Shown piece by piece: positions 15,444-23,522 of a stretch of 64,000 nt of DNA. The translations under genes were made by a program, and so were the position numbers. Below the pieces are notes generated by a model. The model made no database searches and was not told the DNA's origin. It was given only the letters and a program-made list of their open reading frames with translations. Origin of the DNA: Streptomyces sp. NRRL S-118 (GTDB lineage: Bacteria > Actinomycetota > Actinomycetes > Streptomycetales > Streptomycetaceae); NCBI RefSeq assembly GCF_000716335.1, contig NZ_KL591021.1, forward strand, positions 57,745 to 121,744, written 5' to 3'. Position 1 is the stretch's first letter. Every line of letters starts with the position of its first letter.

Positions 15444-16367
15444 CTACTGTGCGACCCGGATCCGGACCTCGCCCGCGCGTGCCCGGCCCGGCTCGCCGGA
15501 CTCGTCGGTCCGCCACCCCTCGGCCGACCGCTCGGCGCTCCACACGCGGCCCGCGTACGACACCTCCGCGAGCCCCAGCGCGTCCGCCTGCGCCACCGCC
15601 CACTGCGCCAGCTCCCAGCCCCGCTGCGAGGCGCCGCCCGCGCCCCCGCCCTCGGGACCCGCCGACTCCACCGCCGCCGCCACCGGCAGGGCGAGCTCCC
15701 GCGGAGCCGCGCCGGCGGCGGGCGCCCCGCCCCGCGGCAGCACGTCCGCGCCGAAGGACCGCACCAGCTCGGCGCGCACCTTCGCCGGATCGCCCGCCTT
15801 GCGCACACCGATGCCGGACGTGCAGGTCAGCGAGGCGGCGGAGCGCCCCGTCAGCGCCGCGGCGAGCAGCGCGGCGTCCGGCTCGTGCTTCGCGTACGCC
15901 TGCGGGTAACCGCTGCGCTGCACGCGCTGCGCGGCGACGGTCAGCGGCAGCCGGGAGTACCCGGGGACCTCGGCGAGGCGCTCGTAGAACCGGCTCGCGG
16001 AGAAGACCGGGTCGAGGATCTGCTCCGGGGTCCCCCAGCCCTGCGAGGGGCGCTGCTGGAACAGGCCGACGGAGTCGCGGTCGCCGTGCCGGATGTTGCG
16101 CAGGGCCGACTCCTGGAGGGCCGTCGCCAGGGCGATGGTCACGGCGCGCTCCGGCATCCCCCGGGTGGTGCCGACGGCGGAGATCGTCGCGGCGTTCGCG
16201 GCCTGCTCCGGGGTGAACCGGTAGGTGTTGTTCCCGCTGCCCACCGTGCAGCGCGGGGCGCCCTTGCCACCCGTCACGTACTGCACGACCACGTACGCGA
16301 TCAGCGCCAGCAGCACGCCGAGCGCGGTGGCGATCCTGAGGCTGCGGGGTCGGCTGGACTCGGACAC
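15444..16367 (-). CDS. Membrane-anchored protein with lysozyme-like (transglycosylase-like) domain
   Basis: The product is 307 residues from a GTG at 16367 (a second GTG at 16376 is possible). A short basic N-terminus precedes one transmembrane helix (IATALGVLLALIAYVVVQYV). Outside it, a domain with ATALQESALRNIRHGDRDSVGLFQQRPSQGWG resembles the catalytic region of lysozyme-like transglycosylases, with the Glu in ALQES as likely acid. The C-terminal part is Ala/Gly-rich without known motifs. It probably acts on peptidoglycan at the outer face of the membrane. It is divergent from dapE across only about 40 bases. I am fairly sure of the fold and not of the substrate. Confidence 0.75.
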   Translation of the reverse strand: MSESSRPRSLRIATALGVLLALIAYVVVQYVTGGKGAPRCTVGSGNNTYRFTPEQAANAATISAVGTTRGMPERAVTIALATALQESALRNIRHGDRDSVGLFQQRPSQGWGTPEQILDPVFSASRFYERLAEVPGYSRLPLTVAAQRVQRSGYPQAYAKHEPDAALLAAALTGRSAASLTCTSGIGVRKAGDPAKVRAELVRSFGADVLPRGGAPAAGAAPRELALPVAAAVESAGPEGGGAGGASQRGWELAQWAVAQADALGLAEVSYAGRVWSAERSAEGWRTDESGEPGRARAGEVRIRVAQ

Positions 16368-16394
16368 GGAGCCCACCGTACTGGAGGGCCGGGA

Positions 16395-16400
16395 TAGGCT
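16395..16400 (+). promoter_or_regulatory. -10 box for leaderless dapE
   Basis: TAGGCT ends 7 nt before the ATG at 16408, and no ribosome site is present. Confidence 0.55.
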
Positions 16401-16407
16401 CGGCACC

Positions 16408-17523
16408 ATGTCCGAGACCATGCCCGACCGCGTACTGGACCCCTCCGCCGACCCGGTGCTGGACCTGACCCTGGACGGTCCGGCACTGACCGCCGCACTC
16501 GTCGACTTCCCCTCGGTCAGCGGCACCGAGAAACCCCTCGCCGACGCCATCGAGCAGGCCCTGCGGGGCCTTCCGCACCTCACGGTCGACCGGTACGGCA
16601 ACAACATCGTCGCCCGGACGCACCTGGGCCGGGCCGAAAGGGTCGTGCTGGCGGGACACATCGACACCGTGCCGATCGCGGACAACGTCCCCTCCCGGCT
16701 CGACGAGAACGGGATCCTGTGGGGCTGCGGCACCTCGGACATGAAGTCGGGCGTCGCCGTCCAGCTGCGCATCGCCGCGACCGTGCCGGAGCCCAACCGC
16801 GACCTGACGTTCGTCTTCTACGACAACGAGGAGGTCGCCGCCCACCTGAACGGGCTCGGGCACGTGGCCGAGGCGCACCCCGAGTGGCTGGAGGGCGACT
16901 TCGCGGTGCTGCTGGAGCCGTCCGACGGCCAGGTCGAGGGCGGTTGCCAGGGCACGCTCCGGGTCCACCTGCGGACCAAGGGGGAGCGGGCCCACTCGGC
17001 GCGCAGCTGGATGGGGTCCAACGCCATCCACGCCGCCGCGCCGATCCTGGCCCGGCTGGCCGCGTACGAGCCGCGGCGCGCGGTGATCGACGGGCTGGAG
17101 TACCGGGAGGGGCTCAACGCCGTCGGCATCGAGGGCGGCGTCGCCACGAACGTGATCCCCGACGCGTGCACCGTCGTCGTCAACTTCCGCTACGCGCCCG
17201 ACCGCTCCCAGGAGGAGGCCGAGGCGCACGTGCGGGAGGTCTTCGCGGACTGCGGCATCGACGAGATCGTGGTGGACGACCACAGCGGCGCGGCCCTGCC
17301 CGGCCTGTCGCACCCGGCCGCCGCGGCCTTCATGGAGGCGGTGGGCGGCACCGCGCAGCCGAAGTTCGGCTGGACGGACGTGTCCCGCTTCAGCGCCCTC
17401 GGCGTCCCCGCGGTCAACTACGGCCCCGGCGACGCGCTCTTCGCGCACAAGCGGGACGAGCACGTGGCCGTCGACCGGATCACCCACTGCGAACGGCGGC
17501 TGTACGACTGGCTCACTGCCTGA
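16408..17523 (+). CDS. dapE: Succinyl-diaminopimelate desuccinylase (DapE, actinobacterial type)
   Basis: The protein has 371 residues of the M20 metallopeptidase family. Zinc-ligand landmarks are visible in order: LAGHIDTVPI, WGCGTSDMKSGV, FYDNEEVA with LLEPSDGQVEGGCQG, and FGWTDVSRFSALG. The dimerisation domain lies around residues 175-290 (RAHSARSWMGSNAIHAA). It hydrolyses N-succinyl-LL-diaminopimelate to LL-DAP for peptidoglycan and lysine. Cytoplasmic. The dapC gene lies upstream at 13444. The order dapE, LOG protein, FolP2, DivIVA-like, Tag, DUF3117 is shared with mycobacteria. Confidence 0.94.
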   Translation: MSETMPDRVLDPSADPVLDLTLDGPALTAALVDFPSVSGTEKPLADAIEQALRGLPHLTVDRYGNNIVARTHLGRAERVVLAGHIDTVPIADNVPSRLDENGILWGCGTSDMKSGVAVQLRIAATVPEPNRDLTFVFYDNEEVAAHLNGLGHVAEAHPEWLEGDFAVLLEPSDGQVEGGCQGTLRVHLRTKGERAHSARSWMGSNAIHAAAPILARLAAYEPRRAVIDGLEYREGLNAVGIEGGVATNVIPDACTVVVNFRYAPDRSQEEAEAHVREVFADCGIDEIVVDDHSGAALPGLSHPAAAAFMEAVGGTAQPKFGWTDVSRFSALGVPAVNYGPGDALFAHKRDEHVAVDRITHCERRLYDWLTA

Positions 17524-17600
17524 CCGCCGAAATTTCGCCATTCGTCATACGTGTCGCCCTACCCTGAGCGGGAAACGATGTTCAGCGGAGGGAGCGGATC

Positions 17601-18374
17601 ATGGGCAACCCCGAGGCCGAGGCCGAAGGACTGCGGGCACTCGCCGAACAGCGGCTGGGGCCGGTGCTGCGGCGCCGGGAGCAGGTGCAGCCCGGCACCA
17701 CCGATCAGCGGCTGCTGGACACGGCGGGCGACTCCGAGTGGGTGCACACCGACCCGTGGCGGGTGATGCGCATCCAGTCCGAGTTCGTGGAGGGCTTCGG
17801 CGCGCTCGCCGAACTGCCCAGCGCGATCAGCGTCTTCGGCTCGGCCCGCACCGGGGCCGGCACGCCGGAGTACGAGGCGGGCGTCAGGATCGGCAGGGCG
17901 CTGGTCGAGGCGGGCTTCGCGGTGATCACGGGCGGCGGCCCGGGCGCGATGGAGGCCGCGAACAAGGGCGCGCGGGAGGCCAAGGGCGTCTCGGTGGGCC
18001 TGGGCATCGAGCTGCCCTTCGAGCAGGGACTCAACCCGCACGTCGACATCGGCGTCAACTTCCGCTACTTCTTCGTCCGCAAGACGATGTTCGTGAAGTA
18101 CGCGCAGGGCTTCGTCGTCCTCCCGGGCGGCCTCGGCACGCTGGACGAACTCTTCGAGGCCCTGACCCTCGTCCAGACGCAGAAGGTGACCCGCTTCCCG
18201 ATCGTGCTCTTCGGTACGGAGTACTGGTCGGGCCTGGTGGACTGGCTGCGCAACACGGTCATCGCGCAGGGCAAGGCGTCGGAACACGATCTGCTGCTCT
18301 TCCACGTGACGGACGACGTGGAGGAGGCGGTCGCGCTGGTCACCAAGGAGACGGGCAGCGAGCACCCGCGCTGA
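17601..18374 (+). CDS. LOG-family (TIGR00730) Rossmann-fold protein, cytokinin riboside 5'-monophosphate phosphoribohydrolase-like
   Basis: The protein has 257 residues with a GGAGGGAG ribosome site. The lysine-decarboxylase-like/LOG motifs are intact: ITGGGPGAMEAANKGA and VVLPGGLGTLDELFEAL (PGGxGTxxE). LOG enzymes cleave ribose 5-phosphate from adenine-type nucleotides; the mycobacterial counterpart Rv1205 is such an enzyme. An N-terminal extension of about 70 residues is not part of the core fold. It is cytoplasmic. It lies downstream of dapE with a 77-base gap and convergent with the FolP2-like gene. Confidence 0.9.
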   Translation: MGNPEAEAEGLRALAEQRLGPVLRRREQVQPGTTDQRLLDTAGDSEWVHTDPWRVMRIQSEFVEGFGALAELPSAISVFGSARTGAGTPEYEAGVRIGRALVEAGFAVITGGGPGAMEAANKGAREAKGVSVGLGIELPFEQGLNPHVDIGVNFRYFFVRKTMFVKYAQGFVVLPGGLGTLDELFEALTLVQTQKVTRFPIVLFGTEYWSGLVDWLRNTVIAQGKASEHDLLLFHVTDDVEEAVALVTKETGSEHPR

Positions 18375-18383
18375 CGCGCCCCG

Positions 18384-18414
18384 CCGCGGGCGCGGGCACC
18401 GGCCCCGCCCGCGG
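18384..18414. terminator. Possible bidirectional terminator
   Basis: CCGCGGGC at 18384-18391 pairs with GCCCGCGG at 18407-18414 in the 49-base gap between two convergent genes. The stem is short but pure G/C. Confidence 0.4.
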
Positions 18415-18423
18415 GCCGCGGCC

Positions 18424-19284
18424 CTAGGCCAGGCCCCGGCGGGCGACCGCCGGCGGGCGGTGGCCGGCGATGGACGCGACCATGTCGAGGACCTGCCGGG
18501 TCTCCGCCACCTCGTGCACGCGGTAGACCTGCGCGCCCAGCCACGCCGAGACCGCCGTGGTCGCGAGCGTGCCCAGGACGCGCTCCTTGACGGGCTTGTC
18601 GAGCGTCTCGCCGACGAAGTCCTTGTTCGACAGCGACACCAGCACCGGCCAGCCGGTGGCCGTCATCTCGCCCAGGCGGCGCGTCGCCTCCAGGCTGTGC
18701 CGGGTGTTCTTGCCGAAGTCGTGGCCCGGGTCGATGAGGATCCCGTCCCGCCGCACCCCGAGCTCCAGGGCGCGTTCCGCCAGACCCACCGTCACGCGCA
18801 GGATGTCCGCCATCACGTCGTCGTACGCGACCCGGTGCGGCCGGGTACGCGGCTCCGCGCCGCCCGCGTGCGTGCAGACCAGTCCCACGCCGTGGCGCGC
18901 GGCGACCTCCGCCAGCTTGGGGTCCACCCCGCCCCACGCGTCGTTCAGCAGGTCCGCGCCCGCCTCGCAGACCGCCTCGCCGACGTCGTGCCGCCAGGTG
19001 TCGACACTGATCACCACGTCCGGGTGGCGCCGGCGCACCTCGGCGACGAAGCCCACCGTGCGGCGCGCCTCCTCCTCGGCGGACACCTCCTCGCCGGGAC
19101 CGGCCTTCACCCCGCCGATGTCGATGATGGCCGCGCCCTCGGCCACCGCCTGCTCGACCCGGGCGAGCGCCGGCTCGTCGCGGAACGTGGCGCCCCGGTC
19201 GTAGAAGGAATCCGGGGTCCGGTTCACGATCGCCATGATCACCGGCTCGTGCGCGTCGAATTCACGCTGTCCCAGGCGCAGCAT
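18424..19284 (-). CDS. folP: Dihydropteroate synthase homologue of the FolP2 type
   Basis: The protein has 286 residues; the ATG at 19284 has a GAGGAGG ribosome site. It has the DHPS TIM-barrel signatures IIDIGGVKAGPG, SVDTWRHDV, DPGHDFGKNTRHSLE and SLSNKDFVGE. However, loop 1 reads NRTPDSFYDRG instead of the canonical NVTPDSFSDGG, and GGxSTRPG is replaced by GGVKAGPG. The same changes occur in mycobacterial FolP2 (Rv1207), which reportedly lacks dihydropteroate synthase activity. The real folate enzyme is therefore probably elsewhere in the genome, and this is a paralogue of unknown role. The locus neighbours (LOG protein, DivIVA-like, Tag) match the mycobacterial folP2 region. Confidence 0.88.
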   Translation of the reverse strand: MLRLGQREFDAHEPVIMAIVNRTPDSFYDRGATFRDEPALARVEQAVAEGAAIIDIGGVKAGPGEEVSAEEEARRTVGFVAEVRRRHPDVVISVDTWRHDVGEAVCEAGADLLNDAWGGVDPKLAEVAARHGVGLVCTHAGGAEPRTRPHRVAYDDVMADILRVTVGLAERALELGVRRDGILIDPGHDFGKNTRHSLEATRRLGEMTATGWPVLVSLSNKDFVGETLDKPVKERVLGTLATTAVSAWLGAQVYRVHEVAETRQVLDMVASIAGHRPPAVARRGLA

Positions 19285-19387
19285 CCCGTTGTCCTCCTCG
19301 CGTTCGGTCGCCTGCGACCTTAGCCGCCGGCGGCGCATGGCACGATCGGGGCCAGACCGTTTTCCCCTTCCCGGGAGAGGCAGCCCT

Positions 19388-19768
19388 GTGTTCTGGTTCT
19401 TGATGATCGCGATGGTCGTGGTGATCGCCGCGGTCACCCTCGCGGTGGTCGGTGGCGGCGAGAGCGACGTCCTTCCCGAGGCGGCGCCCGAGCAACTGGT
19501 GGACCCGCTGCCGCTGACCCGGCCGGTCGGCCGCGCCGACGTCGACGCGCTGCGGCTGCCGGTCGCCCCGCGCGGGTACCGGATGGCGGACGTGGACGAC
19601 GTGCTCGGCCGGCTCGGCGCGGAGCTCGCCGAGCGGGACGCGCGGATCGCGGAGCTGGAGGCGGCGCTGGCCGGGGCGCAGGCGACGGCGGTGGGCGGGA
19701 CGGACCTGTTCGACAAGAAGCCGGACCGCCCGGCCGACGAGGACGAGGACCGGGGGCAGGAGCAGTGA
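19388..19768 (+). CDS. DivIVA-domain membrane protein
   Basis: The product is 126 residues with a GTG at 19388 and a GGGAGAGG ribosome site. One N-terminal transmembrane helix (residues 2-20) is followed by a short linker and a DivIVA-like lipid-binding motif (LRLPVAPRGYRMADVDDVLGRL). A short coiled coil (AELAERDARIAELEAAL) and an acidic tail complete it. It would sit on the inner face of the membrane, where DivIVA motifs recognise curved or polar regions. It overlaps the tag gene by GTGA. A comparable small protein, Rv1209, lies next to tagA in M. tuberculosis. Its function is not known; polarity or growth-zone targeting is plausible. Confidence 0.85.
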   Translation: MFWFLMIAMVVVIAAVTLAVVGGGESDVLPEAAPEQLVDPLPLTRPVGRADVDALRLPVAPRGYRMADVDDVLGRLGAELAERDARIAELEAALAGAQATAVGGTDLFDKKPDRPADEDEDRGQEQ

Positions 19769-20355
19769 CCGGGGAGGCCGTACCCGGCCCGGACGGCAAA
19801 CCGCGCTGCCCCTGGGGCGTGTCCACGCCGGACTACGTCGCCTACCACGACGAGGAGTGGGGCCGTCCCGTCCGGGGCGACGACGCCCTCTTCGAACGGC
19901 TCTGCCTGGAGGCGTTCCAGTCGGGCCTGTCCTGGATCACGATCCTGCGCCGCCGCGAGGGCTTCCGCCACGCCTTCGCGGACTTCCGCATCCCGCGGGT
20001 CGCCGCCTTCACCGACACCGACCGCGAGCGGCTCCTCGCGGACGAGGGCATCATCCGCAACCGCGCCAAGATCGACGCGTGCCTCGCCAACGCGCGGGTC
20101 CTGGCGGACTGGGCCCCCGGCGAGCTGGACACGCTGATCTGGTCCCACGCCCCCGACCCGGCCGGCCGCCCGGTGCCGCGCACGATCGCCGACGTACCGG
20201 CGGTGACGGACGAGTCGACCGCGCTGTCGAAGGCCCTGAAGAAGCGCGGGCTGCGCTTCATCGGGCCCACGACCGCGTACGCGCTGATGCAGGCATGCGG
20301 GCTGGTCGACGATCACCTCGCCGGCTGCGCCGCCCGCGGCGGGGCCGCCGTCTAG
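19765..20355 (+). CDS. tag: DNA-3-methyladenine glycosylase I (Tag)
   Basis: The protein has 196 residues, the normal Tag length. Family landmarks are CPWG near the N-terminus, YHDEEWGRPV, LCLEAFQSGLSWITIL, IIRNRAKIDACLANARV and, at the C-terminus, GLRFIGPTTAYALMQACGLVDDHLAGC, which together give the HhH-like fold and the Cys/His zinc site. It excises 3-methyladenine from alkylated DNA. Its GTG start overlaps the stop of the DivIVA-like gene, so expression is coupled. The stop TAG lies in the CTAG at the edge of an inverted-end repeat. Confidence 0.95.
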   Translation: MTGEAVPGPDGKPRCPWGVSTPDYVAYHDEEWGRPVRGDDALFERLCLEAFQSGLSWITILRRREGFRHAFADFRIPRVAAFTDTDRERLLADEGIIRNRAKIDACLANARVLADWAPGELDTLIWSHAPDPAGRPVPRTIADVPAVTDESTALSKALKKRGLRFIGPTTAYALMQACGLVDDHLAGCAARGGAAV

Positions 20356-20507
20356 GGCCGTCCGTCCGGATCAGGCCGGATGAGGGCGGATCAGGCACTG
20401 GCGTCCGGTGCCGGGCACCGCACGGCGGAGGAGCGGCGACCGGCGACACCGCTGCGAGGCGCGGTGTCCAGGCGTCACGAGCCCTGCAGGGTCCGCACGA
20501 GAGGCCC
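20354..20507. repeat. MITE-like intergenic element, copy B (about 154 bp)
   Basis: It begins AGGGCCGTCCGTCCGGATC directly inside the tag stop codon and ends with the inverted end GGTCCGCACGAGAGGCCC. Read on the minus strand, the interior aligns closely with copy A at 4579-4771; shared blocks include GGCTCGTGAC, TGGACACCGCGCCTCGC and CACCGGACGCCA. It sits between convergent genes. Confidence 0.8.
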
Positions 20508-20520
20508 GGGGCCGCCGCCG

Positions 20521-21309
20521 CTAGCGGCCCAGGTACTTCGGCTTCTCCTTGGCGAGGAAGGCCTGCACCGCGATGGTGTGGTCCTCCGACGCGCCCGCCT
20601 TCGTCTGGAGCTCGTCCTCCTTCTCCAGCGCCTCGTCGAGCGTGTGCGACGCGCCGTACGCGAGGGACTCCTTCAGCGCCGCGTACGCCACCGTCGGGCC
20701 CGCGGCCAGGGTGCGGGCGACCTTCTCCGCCTCCGCGGCCACGTCCGCCGCCGCGACCACCCTGTTCGCGATGCCCAGTTCGTACGCCTCCTGCGCCGTG
20801 ATGGAGCGCGGGAAGAGCAGCAGGTCCGCGGCGCGGCCCGGGCCGACCACGCGGGGCAGCGTCCAGGAGATGCCCGAGTCGGCGGTCAGCGCCACCCCGG
20901 CGAAGGAGGTGTTGAACGACGCCGTGTCGGCCACGACGCGGTGGTCGGCCGCCAGCGCGAAGCCGAAGCCGGCTCCCGCGGCGACCCCGTTCACCCCCGC
21001 CACCACCGGCTTCGCCATGCCGGTGATCGCCCGGACGATGGGGTTGTAGTGCTCCCGCACCGTGCTCATCGTCGCGCCCGAGCCGTCGGCCAGCAACGAG
21101 ATGTGCTCCTTGAGGTCCTGGCCCACGCAGAAGGCCCGGCCCGTCGCGGTCAGCAGCACCGCCCGCACCGCGGGGTCCTCGGCCGCCGCGTGCACCGCGT
21201 CCCGCAGCGCCACCTTGGTGTCGATGTTCAGTGCGTTCATGGCCTCCGGACGGTTGAGCGTGATCGTCGCGAGCCCGTCGCTCACCTCGTACAGCACGGT
21301 GTCGGCCAT
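20521..21309 (-). CDS. Enoyl-CoA hydratase/isomerase family protein
   Basis: The protein has 262 residues of the crotonase fold. The oxyanion-hole segments are ATGRAFCVGQDLKEH and GVNGVAAGAGFGFALAADHRV, and the C-terminal trimerisation helix region ends in KEKPKYLGR. The catalytic Glu pair of true hydratases is not clearly placed, since the second segment reads AGVALTADSGISW with Asp. It may therefore be an isomerase or a PaaG-type enzyme (ring-1,2-epoxyacetyl-CoA isomerase family). It is monocistronic with an ATG at 21309. Cytoplasmic, in fatty-acid or aromatic acyl-CoA metabolism. The substrate is unknown. Confidence 0.9.
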   Translation of the reverse strand: MADTVLYEVSDGLATITLNRPEAMNALNIDTKVALRDAVHAAAEDPAVRAVLLTATGRAFCVGQDLKEHISLLADGSGATMSTVREHYNPIVRAITGMAKPVVAGVNGVAAGAGFGFALAADHRVVADTASFNTSFAGVALTADSGISWTLPRVVGPGRAADLLLFPRSITAQEAYELGIANRVVAAADVAAEAEKVARTLAAGPTVAYAALKESLAYGASHTLDEALEKEDELQTKAGASEDHTIAVQAFLAKEKPKYLGR

Positions 21310-21636
21310 GGCAGGTCAGTCCCCTCGGTCGGTTGACGGCGGTGTTCCGCCCAGCATGGCGGAGATCATCCTGTCCCGGCATGCGCCCCGGCATGTGACC
21401 TGCGTCAAAGAAACTCCGGGCCCGGCGCGACCTGCGGCGGCGAAGTATCGCAGGCGGACCGCCGAAATATGCGGTTTTGCGAGAGCGCGTTGCGCAAGCG
21501 ATGCCGCCCGATGTTGGTCATCGGGTCCCGCCATGCGGGATAATGACCTGGAAGCAATGTGTTCGATGCCGGTGATGCGTGCCCATGCCAGAGGGCCGTC
21601 GGCGACGATGAGCTGGTTTCAGGAAGGGGAACGAGC

Positions 21637-21804
21637 ATGGCGGCCATGAAGCCGCGGACGGGCGACGGCCCGCTCGAGGTGACCAAGGAGGGGCGGGGCA
21701 TCGTCATGCGCGTTCCGCTCGAAGGCGGCGGTCGACTTGTCGTCGAGCTGACCCCGGACGAGGCCGACGCGCTCGGCGACGCGCTGAAGAAGGTCGTCGG
21801 CTGA
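21637..21804 (+). CDS. DUF3117 small protein
   Basis: The product is 55 residues, exactly the typical DUF3117 length, from the ATG at 21637 with an AGGAAGGGG ribosome site. It reads MAAMKPRTGDGPLEVTKEG, then a beta-rich segment with MRVPLEGGGRLVVELTPDEA and a short helix. The family is almost universal in actinobacteria (Rv1211 in M. tuberculosis) but has no assigned function. It is soluble and follows a 327-base region without a gene (21310-21636) that contains the promoters of this gene and of the divergent enoyl-CoA hydratase. Confidence 0.92.
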   Translation: MAAMKPRTGDGPLEVTKEGRGIVMRVPLEGGGRLVVELTPDEADALGDALKKVVG

Positions 21805-21831
21805 GCTGACGCGCACTGCCCACGGTTTTCC

Positions 21832-21872
21832 CCACAGCCCCGGAAACGGCTTCGGCCGGGCCGGGGCTGTGG
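21832..21872. terminator. Hairpin terminator after DUF3117
   Basis: CCACAGCCCCGG at 21832-21843 pairs with CCGGGGCTGTGG at 21861-21872, a 12-bp perfect stem. It lies between convergent genes. Confidence 0.7.
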
Positions 21873-21923
21873 TGCGTTTCCGGCCATGGGCCGGCCGCCC
21901 GTGGTCGGCCGGAGTACGGCGGG

Positions 21924-22589
21924 TCAGCCGCGCCGGACCGCGCACAGCAGGCCGTCGCCCACCGGCAGCAGCGACGGCAGCAGCTCCTGGCTCTCCCGCA
22001 CGGTCCGCAGCAGCTCGCGCAGCCGCTGCACCTCGGCCGGCTGCGCCCCCGAGTCGACGGTGCGGCCGTCCGCGAAGACGCCCTCGAAGCAGACGAGCCC
22101 GCCCGGACGCAGCAGGCGCAACGATTCAGCGAGGTACTCCAGGCACTCCGTACGGTCGCCGTCGCAGAAGACGAGGTCGTACCCGCCGTCCGCGAGCCGG
22201 GGCAGCACGTCCAGGGCACGGCCCGGGATGAAGCGTGCCCGGTTGCCGGCGAAGCCCGCTGCCCGGAACGCCTGCCGGGCGAACTGCTGCCGGTCGGGCT
22301 CGGGGTCCACGGTCGTCAGGACGCCGTCGGGGCGCATGCCGTGCAGCAGGTAGATGCCGGACACCCCGGTTCCGGTACCGATCTCCGCCACCGCCTTGGC
22401 GTCCGCCGTGGCCGCCAGCAGACGCAGCGCGGCGCCGGTGCCTGGCGACACCGAGGGCAGCCCTGCCTCCCGGGCCCGCTCACGGGCCCAGCGCAGCGCT
22501 TCGTCCTCGGCGACAAAGGCGTCGGCGAACGCCCAGCTCGTCTGCCGGTTGGCGGTAATGACCCTCTCCTGTCCCCATAGTTGGCGCAA
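21924..22589 (-). CDS. Class I SAM-dependent O-methyltransferase
   Basis: The protein has 221 residues if a TTG at 22589 is used. The Rossmann motif I is VAEIGTGTGVSGIYLL, with motif II TTVDPEPDRQQFA, FCDGDRTE and a Phe/Leu-rich C-terminus, as in caffeoyl-CoA/catechol-type O-methyltransferases. The start is uncertain. A GGAGAGG ribosome site lies just before VITANRQTSW, where the only initiator-like codon is ATT, so an ATT start near residue 12 is possible. It is divergent from the ECF sigma factor, exactly as Rv1220c is from sigE. The substrate is unknown. Confidence 0.87.
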   Translation of the reverse strand: MRQLWGQERVITANRQTSWAFADAFVAEDEALRWARERAREAGLPSVSPGTGAALRLLAATADAKAVAEIGTGTGVSGIYLLHGMRPDGVLTTVDPEPDRQQFARQAFRAAGFAGNRARFIPGRALDVLPRLADGGYDLVFCDGDRTECLEYLAESLRLLRPGGLVCFEGVFADGRTVDSGAQPAEVQRLRELLRTVRESQELLPSLLPVGDGLLCAVRRG

Positions 22590-22613
22590 CGGTGACTGTA
22601 TCCGCTCGGGGCC

Positions 22614-22641
22614 GGGAACCCGCAGATGGGACTGTGCGTTG
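22614..22641 (+). promoter_or_regulatory. ECF (SigE-type) autoregulatory promoter
   Basis: GGGAACC at 22614-22620 and CGTTG at 22637-22641 are 16 bp apart. This matches the GGAAC/CGTT consensus used by ECF sigma factors of the SigE group. It lies 84 bp upstream of the sigma gene start. Confidence 0.7.
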
Positions 22642-22724
22642 GGGGAGGCAGGGGGACCAAGACACGGGAGACGGTCCCAAATTCACGTAAAGATTCTTAT
22701 CCGGAGCTAACGGGCGAGGTGGCT

Positions 22725-23522
22725 ATGGTAGGGGCTCCACTGGACACCACCAGAGCCGATAGGGGAGGTGCGGCTGCGCCTGTGGATCGGAGAGGAGTGC
22801 TGCGGCGCTTCCTCAGGTCGGCGGGTGAGCCGAAATCCGTGACCGACACCGCTGACCGCCCCCACAGCCTTGCCGGCGTGGGAGGGACCCGAACCCGCAC
22901 CGTCGACGACTCCGCACCCACCACCGCGACCTTCGCCTCGGATGCGGAATCGCAGGCGTGGGCTCCCCCTTCCTGGGAGGAGATCGTCAGCACCCACAGC
23001 GGCCGCGTCTACCGCCTCGCGTACCGTCTCACCGGCAACCAGCACGACGCCGAGGACCTCACGCAGGAGGTCTTCGTCCGCGTCTTCCGCTCCCTGTCGA
23101 CGTACACCCCGGGTACGTTCGAGGGCTGGCTGCACCGCATCACCACCAACCTCTTCCTGGACATGGTCCGCCGCAAGCAGCGCATCCGGTTCGACGCGCT
23201 CGGCGACGACGCGGCGGAGCGGCTGCCCAGCCGCGAGCCGTCCCCGCAGCAGGTCTTCCACGACACCCACTTCGACGCCGACGTCCAGCAGGCGCTGGAC
23301 ACCCTCGCGCCGGAGTTCCGTGCCGCGGTCGTGCTCTGCGACATCGAGGGACTGTCGTACGAGGAGATCGCCGCGACCCTCGGCGTGAAGCTCGGCACCG
23401 TCCGCAGCCGCATCCACCGCGGCCGCTCCCACCTGCGCAAGGCGCTCAAGCACCGGTCGCCCGAGGCGCGGGCCGAACAGCGCACGTTCGTGGCCGTGGG
23501 CGGGGAGGGCGGAACGGCGTGA
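22725..23522 (+). CDS. sigE: ECF-family RNA polymerase sigma factor, SigE-like
   Basis: The protein has 265 residues. The ATG at 22725 (GGGCGAGGTGGCT upstream) was chosen over a start 99 bases earlier. After a divergent N-terminal extension of about 85 residues come region 2 ([29 protein letters not shown]) and region 4 ([28 protein letters not shown], then [16 protein letters not shown]). The next genes encode a zinc-finger anti-sigma factor, an HtrA-like protease and TatB, the same order as sigE-rseA-htrA-tatB in M. tuberculosis. This points to envelope stress. It is not the protein called SigE in S. coelicolor literature. Its own promoter has the matching consensus. Confidence 0.93.
   Translation: MVGAPLDTTRADRGGAAAPVDRRGVLRRFLRSAGEPKSVTDTADRPHSLAGVGGTRTRTVDDSAPTTATFASDAESQAWAPPSWEEIVSTHSGRVYRLAYRLTGNQHDAEDLTQEVFVRVFRSLSTYTPGTFEGWLHRITTNLFLDMVRRKQRIRFDALGDDAAERLPSREPSPQQVFHDTHFDADVQQALDTLAPEFRAAVVLCDIEGLSYEEIAATLGVKLGTVRSRIHRGRSHLRKALKHRSPEARAEQRTFVAVGGEGGTA

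Noticed and set aside
15103..17541. An 812-codon minus-strand frame across dapE
   Set aside because: It spans intergenic DNA and is antisense to dapE; the composition is that of a shadow frame.
18424..19284. Main folate-pathway dihydropteroate synthase
   Set aside because: Key loop residues differ from functional DHPS and match FolP2; no other fol genes are adjacent.
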